Assembly: GCA_017432445.1 (NCBI GenBank)
Contig: JAFRJC010000137.1
Location: 1-64,000 of the forward strand
Length of the DNA stretch: 64,000 nucleotides
From: Eggerthellaceae bacterium
GTDB lineage: Bacteria > Actinomycetota > Coriobacteriia > Coriobacteriales > Eggerthellaceae
Direction: 5' to 3'
Every line of letters begins with the position of its first letter. Positions within the stretch are counted from its first letter, which is position 1. The notes under the pieces are model-generated. The model did no database searches, was not told where the DNA came from, and saw only the letters and a list, made by a program, of their open reading frames with translations. A program made the position numbers and the translations under genes. Below, one piece after another: positions 52,271-59,850 of this stretch.

Positions 52271-53623
52271 ATGGTAGAGCACGACGTTCCCACAATGGGA
52301 GCGCAAGATCAACAAGGCGCAGTGTACGATGCGCGCACGTTGGGCAAGCCGCGGATGGTGCTGTTCGGATTCCAGCACATGTTCGCCATGTTTGGCGCCA
52401 CTATTCTGGTGCCAGTGCTCACGGGGCTTTCCGTGCAGGCGACGCTTCTGTTTGCCGGCTTGGGCACGTTGCTGTTCCATTTCCTGTCTAGGGGAAAGGT
52501 GCCAGCGTTCTTGGGGTCGTCATTCGCCTTCATCGCAGGTTATGCGGCCATAGCGCCCAATGGCGAACCCGAGCTCCTTCCTTATGCTTGCTTGGGCGTT
52601 GCCTGCGCAGGCCTCCTGTATCTGGTTTTGTCGGCCTTGTTCCGCGTGTTCGGGGCTAACCGCGTTATGCGTTACTTCCCGCCGGTGGTAACCGGTCCCA
52701 TCGTTATCGCAATCGGGCTCATCCTGTCGAGCTCGGCAATCGAGACCTGCTCGAGCAACTGGATCATCGCGCTCATCGCCATCGTCACCATCATCGTATG
52801 CAACGTGTGGGGGCGCGGTATGATCAAGGTCATTCCCATCTTGATGGGCGTGATAGTGTCGTATATCTGTGCCATCGTCATGGGCGAGGTAGATTTTTCG
52901 GGCGTGGCCGCCGCGCCTTGGGTTGGACTTCCCGTCCTGATGGAGAACACCGTATTTGGCCTTGCTACTCCTGATTTTGATTCCGGTTTGGCTATCACCG
53001 CCATCATCACCATCATGCCGCTTGCGTTTGCCACGATGATCGAGCATATCGGTGACATTTCCGCCATCAGCTCCACCTGCAATCGCAATTACATTGCTGA
53101 GCCGGGTCTGCATCGCACGCTTCTGGGCGACGGCTTGGCCACCATTCTGGCGTCCCTGTTTGGCGCTCCGGCCAACACCACGTACGGCGAGAACACCGGC
53201 GTGTTGGCGCTCACTCGCGTGTTTGACCCGCGCGTCGTGCGCCTTGCGGCTTGCTTTGCCATCGTGTTCTCGTTCTGCCCGAAGTTCGCCGCCGTCATCG
53301 GCGCCATGCCAGCAAGCGTCATCGGTGGCGTATCGCTGATCCTGTACGGCATGATTTCGGCCGTTGGCGTGCGCAATCTGATCGAGAACCGCGTCGACTT
53401 CCTGAAGAGTCGCAACATCATCATCGCCGCGCTCATCCTGGTGCTTTCGATTGGCATCGCGTACAGCACAGCTGGCGCCATTGTTATCCCGGCAGGTAGC
53501 ATCACGATTTCGCTGTCCGGTCTGGCTATCGGCTCGCTTGTGGGCATCATTCTCAACATCATCCTGCCTTACGGCGACGAGTACGAAGTGACCAAGCCTC
53601 CGACTCCTGAAATCAGGCATTAG
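52271..53623 (+). CDS. uraA: Uracil permease (NCS2/UraA family)
   Basis: A 450-residue, 14-segment NCS2 transporter. ATG at 52271 has GGAG nine bases ahead; upstream extension was rejected. 'GFQHMFAMFGATILVPVLTG', 'YFPPVVTGPIVIAIGLILSS', the conserved Glu in 'TMIEHIGDISAIS' and 'FGAPANTTYGENTGVLALTR' match UraA-type carriers. The neighbour upp makes uracil the likely substrate; xanthine is less likely. Confidence 0.94.
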   Translation: MVEHDVPTMGAQDQQGAVYDARTLGKPRMVLFGFQHMFAMFGATILVPVLTGLSVQATLLFAGLGTLLFHFLSRGKVPAFLGSSFAFIAGYAAIAPNGEPELLPYACLGVACAGLLYLVLSALFRVFGANRVMRYFPPVVTGPIVIAIGLILSSSAIETCSSNWIIALIAIVTIIVCNVWGRGMIKVIPILMGVIVSYICAIVMGEVDFSGVAAAPWVGLPVLMENTVFGLATPDFDSGLAITAIITIMPLAFATMIEHIGDISAISSTCNRNYIAEPGLHRTLLGDGLATILASLFGAPANTTYGENTGVLALTRVFDPRVVRLAACFAIVFSFCPKFAAVIGAMPASVIGGVSLILYGMISAVGVRNLIENRVDFLKSRNIIIAALILVLSIGIAYSTAGAIVIPAGSITISLSGLAIGSLVGIILNIILPYGDEYEVTKPPTPEIRH

Positions 53624-54106
53624 CGCAACAAAACTGATTGCAAACAACGCTGCTTCACCTTCAGGGTGCTGATGCGTTGCAGTTTTGCGTTGAAAAAAAC
53701 GAGTAATGTTTGAATTTGAGCAAAAACGTACGAATTCTGTTAGAAAAGCCGAATATTGTTTGATTTTTTAAACATGATTAATATTATCATGTTTAAGGTC
53801 GGGCTTCTCATCAGGTCAAAAAGGAACCGCTTTTCTAAAAAAGAAGAATGGGCTTGGAGAAATCAAACAATATTCAAGATTTGTAACACTCAGAGCCATC
53901 TAATTGGGAAAATCAAACATAACTCAGAAAAACCAACCAAATTTTTGAAGGTTGATTATCCCCCCCAAGCAAAGAAAGGCCTTCCAAGACGTCCAATCAC
54001 CCGTAAGACAGACGATTGGCAGCTAATCATCGGAGGTATTTGAATTGCCGCCGACATTTTCCAATTGTGATTCGTATTATGTGGTGAAGGCGGAAAGGGG
54101 AGCTCC
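53624..54106. other. AT-rich spacer with crossing inverted repeats
   Basis: 483 bases, AT-rich from about 53690 to 54060 and clearly unlike the surrounding DNA. A TGTTTGA-type core occurs four times, twice forward (53707, 53757) and twice reversed (53863, 53913). A perfect 16-bp inverted repeat joins 53751-53766 with 53860-53875, and a 10-bp one joins 53740-53749 with 53829-53838; they cross rather than nest. A 95-codon frame (53756-54043) overlaps these repeats and was not called. The region could carry sites for the sigma factor gene downstream or be a foreign insertion. Confidence 0.6.
53769..53795. promoter_or_regulatory. 10-bp perfect palindrome in the AT-rich spacer
   Basis: TAAACATGAT (53769-53778), TAATATT, ATCATGTTTA (53786-53795). 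The size and spacing fit a dimeric-regulator operator; it lies about 310 bases upstream of the sigma factor gene. Confidence 0.45.
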
Positions 54107-54622
54107 TTGGAAGCGAAAAAGAACATCCAGCGCCAAGATGGCGGCCCGGTGCAGAACAACCCGGGCGATATCGCGGGAATCTTCTCGCGGCATGTTAAGA
54201 CGGTTTACCGTCTGTGCTACTCGTATTTGGCATCACCGCACGATGCCGAAGATGCGACGCAGGCGGTTTTCATGAAGTTGGTGGCCAAGCCACGCACCTT
54301 CGAGGACGCCGAGCACGAAAAAGCGTGGCTGCTCGTCGTGGCTGCCAACTACTGCAAGGACGTGCTTAAGAGCGCCGAGCGTGCGAGGGCGGCGGAAATG
54401 CCACCTGACGTGGCCGACCCAAGCGCAAAATCCGAGCCGAATGACGTATTGGAGGCTGTTTTGGCCTTGCCCCCGCTGTACAAGGACTGCGTGTACTTGT
54501 ACTACTACGAAGGGTACAAAGCCGACGAAATAGCCAAAATGACCGAGACCCCGCCTTCTACGATCCGGAACCGATTACGCGATGCACGCGCATTGCTGAA
54601 GACCGCATTGGAAGGTGAGTAG
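54107..54622 (+). CDS. ECF-type sigma factor
   Basis: A 171-residue sigma-70-family factor. Region 2 has 'YSYLASPHDAEDATQAVFMK' and region 4 'LPPLYKDCVYLYYYEGYKAD' with the helix-turn-helix 'ETPPSTIRNRLRDARAL'. The TTG start at 54107 has AAAGGGGAG just ahead. The VWA-domain gene follows after 2 bases, so the pair is translationally coupled and the VWA protein probably controls the factor. The target genes are unknown. Confidence 0.92.
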   Translation: MEAKKNIQRQDGGPVQNNPGDIAGIFSRHVKTVYRLCYSYLASPHDAEDATQAVFMKLVAKPRTFEDAEHEKAWLLVVAANYCKDVLKSAERARAAEMPPDVADPSAKSEPNDVLEAVLALPPLYKDCVYLYYYEGYKADEIAKMTETPPSTIRNRLRDARALLKTALEGE

Positions 54623-54624
54623 CC

Positions 54625-56595
54625 ATGACGAACGACAAGTTAAACGCGCAGTCGATCGCATCCGGCGAGATAAGCGTGGAAGAAATATCCGATACCCAGC
54701 TGGAACAAGCCCTGAAGGGCGCCTACGAAAGCATGGATCCCTCCGCCGAGCAGGAAGAGCGTATGCTCGAGGCCTTGCTGGCAGCGCAAGCCCAGGCTGA
54801 GTTGCAAGCCGAAGACGAAGCAGAAGGCGCGTCCCAGCAAGTCGAAGCGCAAGAGCCTGACGAAAAGAAGCAGGCTGCGCGAAACCGTGCACGTTCCTTC
54901 AGGAAGTGGAGGGTAGCGCTGCCCTTGGCGGCTTGCCTGGTCTTGGTTGCCGTGGTTTTCGGAGTGGCGAACGCGCCTTCGCCGAGTCAGGTGGAATCTC
55001 CTGCGCCATCGCAGGTCTCCCAGCCGACATCCTCGACGACTGATAACAAGGACGCTGGTGTTTCGACGGATGGTCTCATCGAAATCACTACCGATGAGCC
55101 GCTTGGCATGGCTGCCTCGACGTCGGAGGAGTACGAATACGCCGCAACCGATTCGGCATACGAGGCCGATGCTTACTACATCGAGGACATCGATTTCAAC
55201 ACCGAGGAATACAGTGCCATAAAGGAGACCGGCTTCATTTCCACGAAGGCAAACCCGCTGTCTACGGTGTCTGCCGACGTCGACACGGCCTCGTATTGCA
55301 ACCTGCGACGCATGATTAACGATGGCTATTCGGTTTCCGATCTGCCCTCTGGCGCCGTGCGTATCGAGGAGATGCTGAACTATTTCAACTACGACTACAA
55401 GGCTCCGACGGGATCTGACCTGTTCAGCATTCAGGCACAGGCCGCGCAATGCCCTTGGAATCCCGATTCGCAGCTGCTCGTCCTGGGGTTTGCAACCGCA
55501 CCCGAGAGCCAGGCGGCTTCCAAGGGCTCGAACCTCGTGTTCCTGATCGATGTATCCGGCTCTATGAATTCTTCCGACAAGCTTGATCTTCTGCAGGATT
55601 CTTTCGCAACGCTGCTCGAGAGCCTGGGCCCGAACGATCGCGTCTCGATCGTCACCTATGCCAGCGGCGAGGAAATCGTGCTGGAAGGCGCACACGGCGA
55701 TGATGAGCGGACCATCATCAAGGCCATCTACAAGCTGCACGCCAATGGTTCCACCAACGGTGAAGCTGGCTTGAAGCAGGCATACGAGGTGGCCGAGCGC
55801 AACTTTATCGAGGGCGGCGTGAACCGTATCATCATGGCCTCCGATGGCGATTTGAACGTGGGCATCTCGAGCGAATCCGACCTGTACGACTTCGTGGACG
55901 GCAAGCGCGAGACCGGCATCTACCTCTCGGTGCTGGGATTTGGCTCGGGTAACTACAAGGACAACAAGATGGAGACCTTGGCCGACCACGGCAACGGTTC
56001 GTACCACTACATCGACAGCATCGAGGAAGCCGAGCGCGTGCTGAAAGAGAAGCTGACCGCCAACCTGATTCCTTTCGCCGATGACGTGAAGGTCCAGGTA
56101 GAGTTCAATCCGGCGCAGGTGAAGGCCTATCGCCTGATTGGCTACGAGAACCGCGAGCTGGCAGACGAGGATTTCCGCAACGATGCGGTTGACGCAGGCG
56201 ACGTGGGGCCGAATGCGCAGTTCACGGTGGCCTATGAAGTCGTGCTAGCCGACTCGGCCCAGAAAATCGAAGAGCCCGAGCTCAAGTACGGATCGGCACC
56301 CCAGGCCTACGAGAACGCCAGCAGCGATTGGCTGACCTGCTCGATGCGCTATCACGCCTTCGATGGTGACGAGATGCGCGAACAGCAGCTGGCAGTTGAC
56401 GCGAGCACCGTGGCTGCCCAGCCCGATGCCGACTGGAACCTGGCAGCAGCCGTCATCGAATTCGGGATGCTGGCACGAGATTCCGAGTACGCGGGCACTT
56501 CGAATGAGGACGGCATCCTGGACCTGCTGGCCGCCGCCCCCGCCAATGACCAGACGGATTCCTTCAGGAAGCTCGTCGTGAACGCGCTAGACTAG
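54625..56595 (+). CDS. Membrane VWA-domain protein with putative anti-sigma N-terminus
   Basis: A 656-residue protein. A cytoplasmic N-terminus of about 90 residues, acidic and helical ('QLEQALKGAYESMDPSAEQE'), resembles the tail of sigma-partner regulators. A TM helix (about 95-117, 'VALPLAACLVLVAVVFGVA') follows, then a Thr/Ser/Pro linker and an acidic region. The 'STVSADVDTASYCNLRRMIN' segment opens the YfbK-type region, and the VWA domain (about 305-480) has a complete MIDAS, 'FLIDVSGSMNSSDK'. The C-terminal 150 residues match the YfbK-type DUF3520 region. It lies 2 bases after the sigma gene, so it is probably its membrane-bound regulator, which is inference. Confidence 0.85.
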   Translation: MTNDKLNAQSIASGEISVEEISDTQLEQALKGAYESMDPSAEQEERMLEALLAAQAQAELQAEDEAEGASQQVEAQEPDEKKQAARNRARSFRKWRVALPLAACLVLVAVVFGVANAPSPSQVESPAPSQVSQPTSSTTDNKDAGVSTDGLIEITTDEPLGMAASTSEEYEYAATDSAYEADAYYIEDIDFNTEEYSAIKETGFISTKANPLSTVSADVDTASYCNLRRMINDGYSVSDLPSGAVRIEEMLNYFNYDYKAPTGSDLFSIQAQAAQCPWNPDSQLLVLGFATAPESQAASKGSNLVFLIDVSGSMNSSDKLDLLQDSFATLLESLGPNDRVSIVTYASGEEIVLEGAHGDDERTIIKAIYKLHANGSTNGEAGLKQAYEVAERNFIEGGVNRIIMASDGDLNVGISSESDLYDFVDGKRETGIYLSVLGFGSGNYKDNKMETLADHGNGSYHYIDSIEEAERVLKEKLTANLIPFADDVKVQVEFNPAQVKAYRLIGYENRELADEDFRNDAVDAGDVGPNAQFTVAYEVVLADSAQKIEEPELKYGSAPQAYENASSDWLTCSMRYHAFDGDEMREQQLAVDASTVAAQPDADWNLAAAVIEFGMLARDSEYAGTSNEDGILDLLAAAPANDQTDSFRKLVVNALD

Positions 56596-56627
56596 GGATC
56601 GATTCGCAGAAGAGGGCACGTCAAGGG

Positions 56628-56665
56628 GCGGGCTGCATGTCACGCACGAGCGACATGCAGCCCGC
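56628..56665 (+). terminator. Terminator of the sigma/VWA operon
   Basis: GCGGGCTGCATGTC (56628-56641), 10-base loop, GACATGCAGCCCGC (56652-56665): a 14-bp perfect stem 33 bases after the stop codon, followed by TTCCC. Confidence 0.75.
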
Positions 56666-56804
56666 TTCCCATGAGTCCGAGTTGCAGGCAGTCCTGCGGC
56701 TCGTTCCGAATAGAACGATTTGCCGATAACGCGTGAGAGTTAGCGCAGCTGCATCGCGCAGTGCATGTTTATGGTTGGGAGAGGCCCCATTAAAAAGACC
56801 TTCA

Positions 56805-56837
56805 CTTGATGATGGAGCAACTCGCTCCATCATCAAG
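56805..56837. terminator. Hairpin upstream of the glycosyltransferase gene
   Basis: CTTGATGATGGAGC (56805-56818), loop AACTC, GCTCCATCATCAAG (56824-56837): a 14-bp perfect stem. On the minus strand it is followed by TTTTT after ten bases; no minus-strand gene ends here. It may be a leftover terminator or an attenuator in the glycosyltransferase leader. Confidence 0.45.
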
Positions 56838-56941
56838 CCTACAACCCCCCCGCATCCTCCTTTCAGGCTAATTCAAGGCGCCTCATGCATCATGACCGCA
56901 TGATCGACGACCGGAGCTGAGTTGGAAGGAGGTCGCGAGTC

Positions 56942-58066
56942 ATGAACGTTGTTATTATCATCCCTGCAATCGACCCTGATGGGAAGCTGAAAAACCTTGT
57001 CGATGAGCTACGCAGCCGAGGGTTTACCCGCTTCATCGTCGTGGACGACGGCAGCGGCGCCGAAAGCGAGGAGCTGTTCGCGGATCTTGAGCTTGATGGC
57101 GCCCACGTGCTTCATCATGCAGTCAACCTCGGCAAGGGAGCGGCGCTGAAAACGGGGTTATCCGCTGTTCGGACGCTGTTTCCCGAAGCCGCTCACGTAG
57201 TCACTGTAGATGCAGACGGCCAGCATCTGCCAAAGGACGTGGAACGGGTTGCACGTGCAGCTGAAGGAAGTCACGATCACGTGGTAATCGGAACCCGCGA
57301 TTTGCAGGATCGCAACGTCCCGTTGCGCAGTCGCATAGGAAATGCCTTCAGCTCGATATATTTCAAGTTGGACACCGGGCTCGGCTGCCCCGATACGCAG
57401 ACCGGTTTGCGCGCTATTCCCGTTTCGCTCCTGTCTTTCGCGCTTTCCGTTCCGGGAATGCGTTATGAATACGAGATGAACTTCCTCACAGCCGTGGCCA
57501 AACGCTCTATTCCTTTGGTTATGGTGCCCATCAGCGCGGTTTACATGGACGGCAATGCGGGCTCACACTTCTCGACGATGCGTGATTCCCTGCGCATTTT
57601 CGACCAGTTCTTCCGATTTACGGGAAACTCGATTGTCTGCGCCGTTGTCGACCTTCTGATATTCGCGTTGATTTCCTCAGCCCTCAACTTGCAGACCGCG
57701 GTTCTCGTGACCTTGGCGACTGTAGTGGCGCGTTTGGCTTCTGGTGTGCTGAACTTCGGCCTCAACCGAGGCTTTAGTTTCCAGGATTTGGGGAGCGGCA
57801 GCGGCGATGTGCGCACCCAGGGCGTGCGGTACACGATGCTTTTCCTCGTGCAGATGTGTGCGAGCGCATTGCTGGTCGTCGCGCTATCCATCATGCCGTT
57901 ACCTCTTGTGATGGTGAAGGCGTTCGTCGACGGTTCGCTGTTTGTTCTGAGCTACTTTGTGCAGCGGAACTGGGTTTTCAAAAGAGACACGCACATGCAA
58001 GCTGTCAGAGCGAAAGGAGGCAAGCGTGGCGAAGTCAAATCGAAAAAGACATACTCGGCTATCTAG
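56942..58066 (+). CDS. GT2 glycosyltransferase fused to a GtrA-type membrane domain
   Basis: A 374-residue protein. The N-terminal GT2 domain (about 1-215) has 'VVIIIPAIDPDGKL', 'FIVVDDGSG', the DXD in 'VVTVDADGQHLPKDVERVAR' and the acceptor loop 'GCPDTQTGLRAIP', as in dolichyl/undecaprenyl-phosphate sugar transferases. Four helices from about 225 match GtrA ('QTAVLVTLATVVARLASGVL', 'SYFVQRNWVFK'). It probably makes a lipid-linked sugar and flips it or helps to. The ATG has AAGGAGG upstream. The next gene overlaps it by 41 bases. Confidence 0.88.
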   Translation: MNVVIIIPAIDPDGKLKNLVDELRSRGFTRFIVVDDGSGAESEELFADLELDGAHVLHHAVNLGKGAALKTGLSAVRTLFPEAAHVVTVDADGQHLPKDVERVARAAEGSHDHVVIGTRDLQDRNVPLRSRIGNAFSSIYFKLDTGLGCPDTQTGLRAIPVSLLSFALSVPGMRYEYEMNFLTAVAKRSIPLVMVPISAVYMDGNAGSHFSTMRDSLRIFDQFFRFTGNSIVCAVVDLLIFALISSALNLQTAVLVTLATVVARLASGVLNFGLNRGFSFQDLGSGSGDVRTQGVRYTMLFLVQMCASALLVVALSIMPLPLVMVKAFVDGSLFVLSYFVQRNWVFKRDTHMQAVRAKGGKRGEVKSKKTYSAI

Positions 58067-59267
58067 CGATACGTGGGTATACGTCGCGTCGGCTCTCCTG
58101 ACTGTGTTCACCGTATTCGTGCTGCTGGATACCTTTGCAATAGCCCGCGTTCAACAAGTGGCACAGGCTGCTGATTACTCGAGCATCGTTGCAGCTCAGG
58201 AAAACGCTCAAAGAGAAAGCACGGAAGAAGCCGCCGCTTCGGAGAGCGTCGGCGCAAACGCTGCCGAATCCGCGGCTGATTCAGGTGAATCGCATAACGG
58301 CACCAGCTCGTCTGATTCGTCCTCCTCTTCGGAAGAAGAGTCAACTGCTTCGAGCTCCTCGACACAATCACGCGGCCACCACGGCCCGCATGGCGGTTCC
58401 TCGTCAGGTGAGAACGGAGCCTCTTCGGGGTCAACGTCATCATCGAAGGGGAAGGGCGGTTCCTCGGAATCGACCTCGTCGACGAATTCAGCGGTCGGCG
58501 CCTCTCAAGTCGTGGCGGGAGCGGCGTCCGCCGCAACATCGGGCACGCAAATCGGCAGCTATTCCGACGAGAACATGCAGATAACCGTATCGAAGCTTCG
58601 TGCGTACGACACAGATATCTATGTAGCTGACGTGCAGGTCACAAGCGCCGAGTATCTGAAGACGGCTCTTGCGCAGGGATCTTACGGGCGCAACCTGAAG
58701 GACACGACCTCGAACATAGCCGAGAGCGTTGATGCGGTCTTGGCCGTGAACGGCGACTATTACGGCTTCAGGGACGAGGGTTACGTGCTGCGCAACGGCG
58801 TGTTGTATCGCGATACTGCAGCAAGCGATACCGATGCGCTCGTGATATCTGGTGACGGCACGATGACGGCAACGTCTCAGGACGAAACGACGGCACAGCA
58901 ACTCAAGGAATCTGGTGCTTGGCAAGTACTCTCCTTCGGTCCTGCGCTGGTCAACGATTCGCAGATCGTCGTAGACGCGAACGAGGACGTCAGCCGGTCC
59001 ATGGGCAGCAACCCGCGCACCGCGATCGGCATGGTCAGCCCCCTGCATTACGTCGTCGTGGTTTCCGACGGGCGTACGGACGAGAACGCCGGGCTTTCGC
59101 TCTACGAACTGGCACAAGTGCTCATCGACAACGGGGCAACCTTCGCCTACAACCTGGATGGCGGTGGGTCGACCACAATGTACTTCCAAGGGGAGGTTAT
59201 CAACAATCCCACGAGCGGCAACCGCGATGGCGAGAGGAGCGTGAGCGACATTGTCTACTTCGGCTAA
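58026..59267 (+). CDS. Membrane-anchored phosphodiester glycosidase (NAGPA domain) protein
   Basis: A 413-residue protein. GTG at 58026 has AAAGGAGG ahead and lies inside the end of the glycosyltransferase gene. A basic N-terminus and one TM helix (about 17-40, 'YVASALLTVFTVFVLLDTFA') lead to a Ser/Gly-rich linker (about 70-175), then the NAGPA domain with 'VLAVNGDYYGF', 'LSFGPALVND', 'NPRTAIGMVS', 'VVVVSDGR' and the signature 'AYNLDGGGSTTMYFQGEVIN'. The domain hydrolyses or transfers on glycosyl-phosphodiester links. Coupling to a GT2-GtrA gene points to wall-glycan or teichoic-type polymer processing. Confidence 0.88.
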   Translation: MAKSNRKRHTRLSSDTWVYVASALLTVFTVFVLLDTFAIARVQQVAQAADYSSIVAAQENAQRESTEEAAASESVGANAAESAADSGESHNGTSSSDSSSSSEEESTASSSSTQSRGHHGPHGGSSSGENGASSGSTSSSKGKGGSSESTSSTNSAVGASQVVAGAASAATSGTQIGSYSDENMQITVSKLRAYDTDIYVADVQVTSAEYLKTALAQGSYGRNLKDTTSNIAESVDAVLAVNGDYYGFRDEGYVLRNGVLYRDTAASDTDALVISGDGTMTATSQDETTAQQLKESGAWQVLSFGPALVNDSQIVVDANEDVSRSMGSNPRTAIGMVSPLHYVVVVSDGRTDENAGLSLYELAQVLIDNGATFAYNLDGGGSTTMYFQGEVINNPTSGNRDGERSVSDIVYFG

Positions 59268-59694
59268 GGTGTTGCGTCCTGCGGAGGAAGCGAAACATGA
59301 CGATAAGGCACGAGGATCCGCATCTTGCGCACAACGCCTGCCTCATGGTGGAGTGGCTTTGCGCTATGGGCTGGCCGCTGCGGGATCCGCGCTCTTTGCG
59401 CTGGTATATGCGCAGTTCAGTCATGGGGTACACAGTGTTTTCATGACGTATATGTTCGCAATCCTGCTCGTCGGAGGCGTCATTCCCGCGCTTGTCTTGC
59501 ATCTGGCGAAGGCAAAGCCCATCCCTCGCTTCGCGCGTCAAGCCTGGGCGTTGGCCCTTGCATCGCTTTGTATGGGGAGCTGCTTGTGCGGCATATTCGA
59601 AATCGCCGGCACAGGTTCGGTATATCTTGTGGTCTATCCAGTGCTGGCTGCCGTTTTCGCGGTTATGGCTGTCATAGGCCTCTTCAGGAAATAA
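59251..59694 (+). CDS. Four-helix membrane protein
   Basis: A 147-residue protein. A hydrophilic N-terminus of about 37 residues precedes four hydrophobic helices ('LRYGLAAAGSALFALVYA', 'FMTYMFAILLVGGVIPALVL', 'AWALALASLCMGSCLCGIFE', 'YLVVYPVLAAVFAVMAVIGL'). The TTG start overlaps the NAGPA gene by 17 bases with AGGAG about 11 bases ahead; a GTG at 59269 is possible. No family was recognised. Overlap and helix count suggest a partner of the NAGPA/GT2-GtrA genes. Confidence 0.65.
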   Translation: MSTSAKVLRPAEEAKHDDKARGSASCAQRLPHGGVALRYGLAAAGSALFALVYAQFSHGVHSVFMTYMFAILLVGGVIPALVLHLAKAKPIPRFARQAWALALASLCMGSCLCGIFEIAGTGSVYLVVYPVLAAVFAVMAVIGLFRK

Positions 59695-59850
59695 ACCAAT
59701 ATATCTGCGATACGTGAACGGTTTGTTTTTATGTATGCTGTCTCTCCCAGTTACCGTTTGAGAGGTTAAGGCTTGCGCTCGTCATCGCGCACTTTCCCAA
59801 CAGTTCGGGTATAGTAAGTGCATGCGAAAAACCCGGGAGATGGGGGAGTC

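Larger units (their letters stand above)
56596..56941. other. Intergenic region with two hairpins
   Basis: 346 bases between the VWA gene and the glycosyltransferase. It holds a strong terminator (56628-56665) and a second hairpin (56805-56837). AAGGAGG (56930-56936) is the glycosyltransferase's ribosome site. No gene was seen. Confidence 0.5.

Noticed and set aside
52520-53647. 375-codon minus-strand frame opposite the uracil permease
   Set aside because: Antisense shadow of a transporter with clear signatures; rich in His/Asp/Arg as expected from reverse reading.
53756-54043. 95-codon frame in the AT-rich spacer
   Set aside because: Starts with TTG inside a repeat, has no ribosome site, and its sequence is produced by the inverted repeats.
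54640-56007. 455-codon minus-strand frame inside the VWA gene
   Set aside because: Antisense shadow; the plus strand has complete VWA motifs.
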